A DNA stretch of 64,000 nucleotides, taken from contig JAJUPC010000232.1 of the NCBI GenBank assembly GCA_023614405.1, positions 468,519-532,518 of the forward strand, read 5' to 3'. Origin of the DNA: Avena insularis. Its lineage: Eukaryota > Streptophyta > Magnoliopsida > Poales > Poaceae. Position numbers and translations under genes: made by a program. Positions within the stretch are counted from its first letter, which is position 1; each line of letters starts with the position of its first letter. Below, piece by piece: positions 56,538-64,000 of this stretch. The notes beneath the pieces are model-generated. The model saw only the letters and a program-made list of their open reading frames with translations, did no database searches and had not been told where the DNA came from.

Positions 56538-58323
56538 TGTTGGAAATATGCCCTAGAGACAAATAGTAGTAAGGACTATTATCATATTTCATATAGTTTA
56601 TGATTAAGTTTTATATCATGCTATAAGCGTGTTGAGTGGAAACATCAATACACGTGTGATATACAAACAAACCAGGGGTTGCCAGTGAAACTCTAGTCAC
56701 TGGTTCATTGGTCAACAGATGATCATGTTTCCTAATCATGTGGCATTTATGCCAGTTGGAAATGAGGTCATCTCATTATGTGAATGAGATGATGAACCAA
56801 TACCCAACCTAAACATCGTGATTCGATCATGTCACGAAGTTCAAGTTATGATGATTAGAAATGGATCCTCATAGACTATTCCTTAGATCGTGAGGCTATA
56901 TCAATCACTGTCTCCCGAGAATGCTTAGATAGCATCAAACGCCATCTGGTAATACGGTGGTTATAAAGGTGTGTTCAGGTATTCAGAGGAAACCGTAGAG
57001 GCAATATATGTCAAGAACGGGATTTGTCCGTCCATGTGACGGACAGATACTCAAGGGCCCACTCGGAGAGGTTATATCCAATAGTCTTGGCGTGTGATTA
57101 GATCAGGGATATCACTTGTGGAATGAGTCAAATAGCATTGTTCAGTAACGAGATTGAACACGACATGGTGATGTCATTGATCGAATCTCGAGCGATGCAA
57201 GTATCGAATGACAAAGGGAATAAGACTTTACTGTCACCGGTTCAAATGACGAAAGATCTTCGTGGAATGCACAGGGGTCACATGGCCATCCAGGTCCCTC
57301 TGTTGATCATTGGTGTGCGAGTGTCCCGACCATGTCTAGAGTGTTCCCGAACCGTGGGGGTATCACGCTTAAGGGCTTGATGATGCTTAGAGAGTGTTTA
57401 TAGGATCGGTAGAATCACCGAAGAAAAGAAGGGAGAAAACCGGAAGGGTTTCGGTAAGTCCGGAGGATGTCCGGAGTGGAGGTGGAAGGTGTTCCATGGC
57501 CACGGAGATTGAATAATATGTGAATGAATGTTAAATGTTGATTTAATCATTTATTCATAATTATTTAAATAAAGAGAAAATCAATTAAAAGGTCAAAGGC
57601 TTAATGGGCCAATTCCCGGAGGGGAGAGGGCCCATTAGGGAAAGGAGAGAGGGAGAAAGGGGCCAAGGGGGTGGCCGGCGCCCTAGTGGGCCAGCCCCCC
57701 CATGTGGGGCCCATGGGGGTGGCCGGCGGTGCCACCCCTCCCCCCTCCTCTCCTTTAGTACCACCCCGGGACTTTGAGGGAGGTAGTACCTGCCCTCCCC
57801 CTATATATATTGGGGTATTTGGCCTAGAAAAATACACCCAATAATCAATAAAGGTCTCCCCACTTTTGGGAGGACCTCCAATTGATATTTTCTCTCCCCC
57901 CTCTCTCTCTTGTGACCGTGGTCCCAAGTCCAGACTCACATGTAGCGAGACATCTTCACCTGAGCGCCTGGCTGCGGGATTCAGATCCAGGAGCTCTACT
58001 TCCGCAACTGCTGCTGGATCAGGGAAGCGGGAGTCATCGTCAGGCACCGGACGTGTGTAACTCCCCACGAGGTGTCGCACTTGAGGCACTCAAGTCGTTG
58101 GAGCCAGAAGGAGCGCAAGGACTTCATCACGACCTTGAGGTTGGCTTTGGCTCGTCTACATCAACCACGCTCTCCTGAGCGTTGACAACGCTTTTTGGTC
58201 TTCAAGGGTAAGTTCGCGGAAAGCCCCTCCCGTTACTGTATTACTAATAGATAGGTCCTGGCAGCTTTAGGGGTTCAGGGGCGTAGAGTAAAATTTATTG
58301 TTTTTATGCGCGGGATCCCTACA
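56538..58323 (+). repeat. Solo LTR of the F copia family (1786 bp)
   Basis: Starts TGTTGGAAATATGCCC and ends GGGATCCCTACA. It is closely similar to both LTRs of element F. A TATATATA box lies at 57802-57809. The perfect CAATT duplication shows a clean insertion followed by LTR-LTR recombination that removed the interior. It splits the first exon of the accessory gene of element C. Confidence 0.95.
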
Positions 58324-58328
58324 CAATT
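58324..58328. repeat. Target-site duplication of the solo LTR, right copy
   Basis: CAATT, as at 56533-56537. Confidence 0.9.
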
Positions 58329-60760
58329 CACCAAGGGGCCACTGGTCACGTGCGGCGGCGCCTCCATCTACTCCCGCATGCAGACCGGCTACCCCAAATT
58401 CCGGCTGCACGACACGGTACGGCTGTGGCAGCAGTCATACTTCTACATCCGCAACCTCACCGCCGAGGACCGGATCAACTTGCCATCGTTCCAGGACGTG
58501 GGGTCCAGCCGGCATTGGGATCTGAAGGTCTAAGGCGAGAAGGCGAAGTCGGATGTGATGTCGCAACGCATGCCATCCTAAATCATGCCCGGTCTGACCG
58601 GACATCACCCTTAGCTGGATGTCCAGGCTAATGATGCCGCTGCAGCAGTGGGAACACAAGATGTGCTTCTACTCTGGCCGGCTGGACCCGACCCGGCTGT
58701 CCCGCCGTGACCCCCGCTACCACAACTTGAAGGAGTGGTTGTGGACCATCTCGAAGGAGCGGCTGCCGGAAGGCTGGAAGTTTGGGCTGGTCCCTTACAG
58801 CCGCAACAACCACGCGCCCCTGGTAAGTCTTGCTAACCAGATTTTTCCATGTGCTTCTTGCCATTTTTCCATCCGACTAATCTGCTTGCTTCTTCTGTCC
58901 TTGGTAGATCTTCCCTTGCATCCTCCGAGAGGAGGGCGAGACCCCTCTTCAGAGCTTCACGCCCGACTTGCCCGAGCCACGCGCTCGTCGATCCGGCGAG
59001 GAGTCTGATGGGGACGGCGATGTCTTCCCCAGCCGGAACGATGAGCCGGCCGCCGATCCTCACGTGGAGGTCGACGAGGAGGAGGAGGCCGTGCCGGCTC
59101 CCGAAGTTCCTGGCGCCCGACTGCGGATAGCGACTCCAGTCGATCCAGTGCTGGCGGGAGCAGCTCCAGCTGGTCTGGTGGTGGCAGAGGAGGCTCCAGC
59201 CGATCCAGCACCAGCTGGCCCGCTGCGGAGGAGCCGGCCCCGAAGAGGAGCCGGACCGGCACCTTTCCCCCGAGCCACCTTGGTCGCAAGAAGGGGCCGC
59301 ATCCGGTGGTGTAGGGGTAACTTCTCTGTTCTTAATGTTTTTGTTGTCTTCCACTCTTTTTGTTTGTCTATCTTTTGGCTTATTTGCTTCTTGCTTTTTC
59401 CCTTCCTTTTACCGCCTAGCACGCTGGTCTCCATTGGCGCTACGAGCCCAGCGCGGGCGCGGACTGGCTTGCCGCCCCGCGCGTCACCCGCGTCTGCCCC
59501 GTCCCTCCTTCTTTCGAGGTGCCGCTTCTGCCACCGCCTCGAGCTGAACCGGCTACAACAGCCAGAGTGGGGGGCCCCCGCCGGCTACGATGGTCCAGCC
59601 GGAAATGGTTGTGACCACCTCACAAAGCGGGGGTAGCTCTCCGGCGGGGGCGTGGAGGGCCGCCACTAGCAAGGAGCTCGTGATTGTCGGTGACGACAAC
59701 TCCAACGACGAGCCGGGGGAGGAGTGGAAGACGGCGGTGGCCGCGGCGAAGGAGTCGTTGGTTGCCAACACGGTAGACGATGATGCCTCTTCCGCCGCCT
59801 CGCTGACGGACCTTGCCACCACCCTCAAGCTGGAGGTGAAAGAGATCCGGCTGCTCGAGGCCTCAGCCGGTGGCAACCAGTCCCTGGAGTAGAGGCTTGC
59901 CGCCACCAACGGGACTTCGCAGAGTAAGTTCGCTCATCCAGGATCCTTTTTTTTGATGATAGTCGGTTTTTTGCAGCCATCATGGTGTGCGCTCAGCGGA
60001 AGATCGATCGCCCGAAGAAGGAGAATGACCGGCTGAGCAAGTCGAATTCTGCGCTTCGGCTGCAGAATAAAGACTGGCACGCCAAGGTGGATGCTCTGGA
60101 GGCCACCGCCAAGGAGCGCGATGCCACCCTCGCCAGCCGGGCCGAAGCCTTCACCCTTCTCGAGGCCCAGAGCAAGGACCAGGAGAAGGAGGTTAAATGG
60201 TAGACGGTCCGAGATGGCCTTGGTGGAGGAGCTGATGCAGGTCGGGCATCTGACCAAGGGTAAGTTCCCTTTCCGACTTCACTCGTCTTTCCAGATCCGG
60301 TATCTGAATCTGATGTTCTTTTTTCTGACAGCTTTTTATCCCAGCGTAGACCTGCTGGCGTACAACCGGCTTCAGGAGAACTGATTGTCCTTCTCGGCGA
60401 GGAGGCTGCCAAGCTTCATCAGGCGGCGCAGGCCATCTTCTCCTTCCTGTGGTCGGATGCTTTGGTTCCGGAGACGATGGCTCAGCTGGCCGCCAAGGTG
60501 GCGGAGTGCCGGCTACTGGTCGACCCGGCTGAGGACTGGCGGTGAGCAGCGGAGATGGCATTAGCCCTCATGCTCTCTTGGTACAAGGCGCCAGCGTCGA
60601 GAAGATTGTGAGGGCTTCACATGGCGCGCCGACCTTGCCGCCATCCGCCGGGCCCATCCAGAACTTCGAGCCTCCCGTCAAGATTGCCGATTATGTGGAC
60701 ATCAACCAGGTTCTCACGGAGTCCGCGGCACTCCAGATCTGAAGCATCGACGCAACCGGC

Positions 60761-62150
60761 TAGTGGGGACGCCGGAACCGGATCAACCGCCGCGCCTCCT
60801 CCGCCTCCCGAGACTACCACTAGCCAGGGCGCTCTGCATGGCAAGGGCCCTGCCGTTTAGTTATGACCCCGAGATGCCGAGTGTATTTGTTTATCTTGCT
60901 TTGTTTGAATTCTTGTTATCTGTACCAGTTGCTTCTGGCGCCGGGTGAACTCATGGGATCTTCGTATCCCTTTCCCTTTTTATGTCAGTCTCCAACTTGT
61001 GTTTTTTGCATGTTCTTTCAATATTTTGCTGATTGAATTTATCCGACTGACTTCACTCGGTTGAGCGCGGACTTTAATCGGGGAACTGCAATTCCGATGA
61101 AATGACGCCCATTATCACTAGTCTCTTCAAAGATTGAGGAGTAGCTGGCGTAGCTAGGTACTTCAAATCTTCTTTCTTTGCTCAAGTCTTTAGCTTCATC
61201 CGACTAGACACCTCTTAGCCGGTTACTTTCGCTAGCTGGGCGCTGCGGTAGGGGAACTTCCATTCTAGTGGGAACGCAGCACCCACTAGGTGTAGCCCCG
61301 ATATTGGAGTAGCTGGCTCAGCCGGTACTTGAATCTTCTTCTTATTCTCTTCATACCCTTGCCCTCACCGGGGCTCAAATATCCGGCTAAGCGCCTTTAG
61401 CGGTCGGCTTCTAAAGATTCCACTTTGAGGGGCCCGTGGCGCACCAAGTGGGTGTAGCCCAATTCGGGCGCTTGATGAAGTCAAGGACTTTGAATCTTCT
61501 TCTTTTCTTCCTAATTCCGACTTGAAATAGTCGGACCAACAATATCTGCGCATACATACATTCTCACCCGTTAATAGGTTGGTACGCTAAACTTTTGTGG
61601 AAGGAAGATTTGTTTTGAAAACCATCTTGCGTTTCTCTGGACCTTAGTCATTTTCCGTGTGCTTTCTGCTTTGTTTACATTGCGTCCTTGCCAAGCAGCG
61701 GCTTGCGGCTTGACGGAATCGATGGGAGCTGATAGTACATTTGCGCATGGTACTAACGGCTTAATAACCGGATCGTCTCAAGCTAGTTGCAAGGCCGAGA
61801 CACCCAATCTATCGCATCTCTTCCTGTTTTCATGTAGAATGCCTCAGCTTTTGCTCTTGCTAATGGGACGGCCGGGTTGCGATGCATGCCTGAGATGAAG
61901 AAGTGGGCCTCGACATTTTCGCACACTACTGATCGGTTCGTTGATTTAGCGAGGCGGGCCAGCGAGCAAGCCCCGGGTAAGGTTGCGAGCGAAAAAAAAC
62001 TGAGCGAGGGGCGATACATACAAGTTTCTAGCAAGGAGCCTCGAGTATCGCCGCAGGTCGCATTTTCATTCATAAGGTTTCGGGATACATACACTGTCCG
62101 GTGACTAGGTGTAAAGCAGGCGGGCGAGGCCGCATTCGAGCTCTGTCTCC
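60761..62150 (-). other. Non-coding spacer between accessory gene and pol, element C
   Basis: No gene is supported. Three degenerate repeats of roughly 130-170 bp (about 61060-61520) share 'gaatcttctt(t/c)', 'ccactaggtgtagccc'-like and 'ggtacttgaatcttc'-type pieces. This is the counterpart of the spacers in A and B but not visibly similar in sequence. Confidence 0.5.
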
Positions 62151-63290
62151 TCATCGACTTGTCCATCTTGTTCTTAGCAGCTCTTTAGCTAGGCGTCGAT
62201 GAGTAGTAGGAGTCGTTGGAGCAGCGCCCGACTGATGATGAAGGACCCTCCTAGGGTGGCGATAACATGCATGCCGCCGTGTCTTACACCAGCGAGAGGA
62301 CCAGGTTGCCCTTGTGGAATCGACAAGGAAGATCCACCGGAATGGTAAGCGGCATAGGCGTTCTTGGTACAAAGGCCAATCTGGACAATGCCGACTTGGG
62401 CCTCCTCGAGAGGTCCACACCATCTTCGGCCTTTTCATCGTGAGGCTTGCATGGAAGTGAACTTCGATGTGCACGGAAGGGCGACTTCCGAGCGATGAAC
62501 TAGGAAGAGCAGGTGTAGCTGGTTGATCTATTGATTGTGGGAGGCTCCACGGCCTGACCGAAGCTCTTGATCCGGCATCGGGTGACGCGCTCAAGGGCTC
62601 GATGAGGCGTGGCTTGATGCTGGCTAGCACTAGGCTGTTGCCCTTCGACTTGCCCGTTGGACTCTGGTCTTGTGACGGAAGCAAGGTCGACGGATGCCCT
62701 TGTTCTTTGTAGAATCGAGCGAAGGCCCCCTTGGTGGTTGGTGCGTTTTCGGTGATGATGCTATTGGGGTAGCGAACGGTTGATGATGTCGGTGAAGAAG
62801 GTGGCGATTGTTCCCGTCCAGCTTAGGATGGATGGCCTCTATCCACTTTGTGAACATCTACCGCCACTAGCGGATGGGTCATACTGCTGCAGCGCTTGAA
62901 GGTACCGACCATGTCGAGGCCCCAAACAGTGAAAGGCCAGGTGATCGGTATGGTCTTGAGTCTGCGAAGCCGGCATGTAATACTGGTACTTGAAGCAGTG
63001 GCACCCGTTACCTGTGTGGACTAAGCCTGTTGGCGTCCTTGAAATGGTGATGGGCCAATAGAAGCCGTTAATGCGGGCATGTGACTATCACCCCTAGAGG
63101 GCGTGGTGTCCGCACTTTTCGCTCTCGGTGGATGTCAACCAGAGCAAGTCGGTAGCACATGTCCACATCGACACATTGTTGGAAAATGCGGATACAACTG
63201 CTGGCTTGTACAGTTCTTAGTTGATGATGGGTGTACATGTGCGGCAGTGCGGTTGCACGGCCTCCCACCTCATCGTCCGGAAGCTTTCCA
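62151..63290 (-). pseudogene. Element C integrase, heavily frameshifted
   Basis: On the minus strand the pieces appear in order. First come the zinc-region start (QCVDVDMCYRLALVDIH, 63268-63068) and the first catalytic Asp block near 62910 (IPITWPFTVWGLDMVG). These are followed by MFTKWIEAIHPKLDGN (62857), pieces of the DNG and QVER blocks and NSLVLASIKPRLIEPL (about 62640-62600). They are spread over several frames. The order shows the element runs right to left. It is clearly related to the integrases of A and B but more degraded. Confidence 0.8.
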
Positions 63291-64000
63291 TTGGCAATAG
63301 AAATTCCATGAAGAAATTGCGCCCGAGGATGGTATCTCCCGGATAGTGAGGATAACTTCCATACTCGAGATTTGATAAGTGTCCGTGAGGAATTACGATG
63401 CAGATGAGGTACCCGGGATGACAGCCCTTGAGCCTTTGCAGTGAGTCGGCTGACCCAGGTCTTGCGAGCGAGCGGTACTTGACTACGCGGAAGTTAGTCG
63501 CGGAGCCTTCTTGTTTGGGGGGTTCTGCTGGCGCTTCGGCGTCTGTAAAATGTCACCGTCCAATCGAGCACTCCACCTGCGGAGATGATGGAGATCGACT
63601 CGGGGGCCCGGGTTGATGGAGGCTTCTTGCTTAGTGCTCAAAGGAAGCCCTAAGGTGGGATACGCACGCACGGTGGATCCGATGGCCTTGGCGGCGAATC
63701 AGTACACCCTCGTGTTGTGAGGGGCGTGATGGAACTCACATGTCCGTCGAAACAGCGGCTTTGAGCTTACGTATGTGGAACCCGGTGAGAGCCATGTTTG
63801 CATCGCGGGCGTCACTCTCCCGATACCTGCTGCCACCCGAGAGTCCGAATCGCTGAAGCAAAGGATCCGGTGACACCGATCTCTCTGGCTAGCCAGGAGG
63901 CCGTGCTCCAGCGCCTCATATTCAGCTATGTTGTTGGAGGCCTTGAAGTGGATCTGGCGGACGTACTCCCGCCAGTCCCCTTTGGAGTGAGGTGAGCATG
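63291..64000 (-). pseudogene. Element C second RNase H and linker, cut by the window edge
   Basis: On the minus strand near 63975-63890 the sequence encodes QIHFKASNNIAEYEALEHGL, the Glu-containing block of the second RNase H (A has SNNVAKYEALVHGL). The following blocks and the linker toward integrase are degraded. The rest of pol lies beyond the window. Confidence 0.75.

Larger units (their letters stand above)
56166..60760 (+). pseudogene. Element C accessory gene (antisense to its pol), Transposase_28-like domain, multi-exon
   Basis: Exon 1 (56166-56537, then 58329-58822 after the solo LTR) encodes MAAVHGAWWGSSVTEEHIEN, then, after a frameshift near 56220, LPEEEVEVRLVPAGEE, FFDLRLHHLGANAIGM, FCESYLGIQPDLGLFCWLF and, past the LTR, FTKGPLVTCGGASIYSRM. 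This matches the 'putative gypsy type transposon' domain (PF04195, Transposase_28) as I know it. Intron 58823-58907 (GTAAGT to TAG) keeps the frame. Later exons (58908 to about 59311, 59420 to about 59923, 59976 to about 60250, 60331 to about 60740) encode acidic, Ala/Pro-rich and coiled-coil segments (KKENDRLSKSNSALRLQNKD). A TGA at 56515-56517 and the frameshift break it. Function unknown. Confidence 0.7.
54908..64000 (-). mobile_element. Element C: Tat-lineage gypsy retrotransposon, continues past the window
   Basis: The minus-strand element begins (at its 3' end) with an LTR at 54908-55640. Its polypurine tract, a plus-strand accessory gene (antisense relative to its own pol), integrase and second RNase H follow in order to the window edge. 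The RT, gag and 5' LTR would lie to the right. It was inserted into the 59-bp array of element A. It is more decayed than A and B and carries a solo F-family LTR. Confidence 0.85.

Noticed and set aside
57123..57380. ORF inside the solo LTR, with relatives at 23462-23735 and 29749-30022
   Set aside because: It recurs in all three LTRs of the F family and is only an open frame of the LTR sequence, with no domain.
58957..59434. Minus-strand Ala/Pro/Arg-rich ORFs over the accessory gene of element C
   Set aside because: Shadows of the plus-strand exon in GC-rich DNA. The plus-strand frame is supported by splice sites and the upstream domain.

Overview
The window is a block of plant repetitive DNA, most likely from a large-genome Triticeae grass (wheat, barley, rye or Aegilops type). 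It holds nested LTR retrotransposons in both orientations, Tat-lineage Ty3/gypsy elements that carry an antisense accessory gene, a copia family with LTRs of about 1.75 kb, a very long AT/GC/AT solo-LTR-like block, and a fragment of the plant mitochondrial 18S rRNA gene. I find no host gene, no intact nuclear RNA gene, no CRISPR array and nothing bacterial. The species call is an inference from repeat style.

Layout. (1) 1-9736: a minisatellite of about 48 bp units. It is organised as two nearly identical 2.62-kb higher-order repeats plus part of a third, then an older, more diverged 1.43-kb higher-order repeat. (2) 9737 to about 21460, minus strand: element E, a gypsy element with a 1426-bp 3' LTR, a protease-containing ORF and no reverse transcriptase or integrase. 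A solo-LTR-like block (about 11830-16557) sits inside it. (3) 21466-22238: a truncated LTR, then the 514-bp LTR and primer site of element D. (4) 22553-30616, minus strand: copia element F, with two LTRs, primer site, polypurine tract and gag remnants but no pol. It is inserted in D, which resumes at 30617-31426. (5) 31427-32100: LTR G, without matching target duplications. (6) 32101-37285 plus 53509-54907: element A, Tat lineage, protease to integrase plus an antisense gene. It is split by element B (37286-53508), a second Tat element with two LTRs and a perfect 5-bp target duplication (GGGAT). B's leader holds a 4.1-kb patchwork of mitochondrial-type DNA and chromovirus scraps. (7) 54908 to beyond 64000, minus strand: element C, a third Tat element inserted in A's antisense-gene intron. 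C is itself hit by a solo F-family LTR (56538-58323, perfect CAATT duplication).

How the parts work together. In A, B and C the sense strand encodes gag, aspartic protease, reverse transcriptase, a degenerate RNase H, a second RNase H with intact active-site residues, and integrase. The opposite strand between pol and the 3' LTR carries a multi-exon accessory gene whose GT-AG introns keep the reading frame. In A and B the first intron carries a 59-bp tandem array. In C the gene's first exon encodes a domain resembling the 'putative gypsy type transposon' family (Transposase_28). All pol copies are broken, so none can be autonomous.

The most rewarding items are the spliced antisense genes, the defects shared by A and B (a TAG between protease and reverse transcriptase, and an integrase zinc-ligand change), the filler-DNA patchwork in B, and the recently amplified satellite. 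Family names were not assigned because that needs database comparison.
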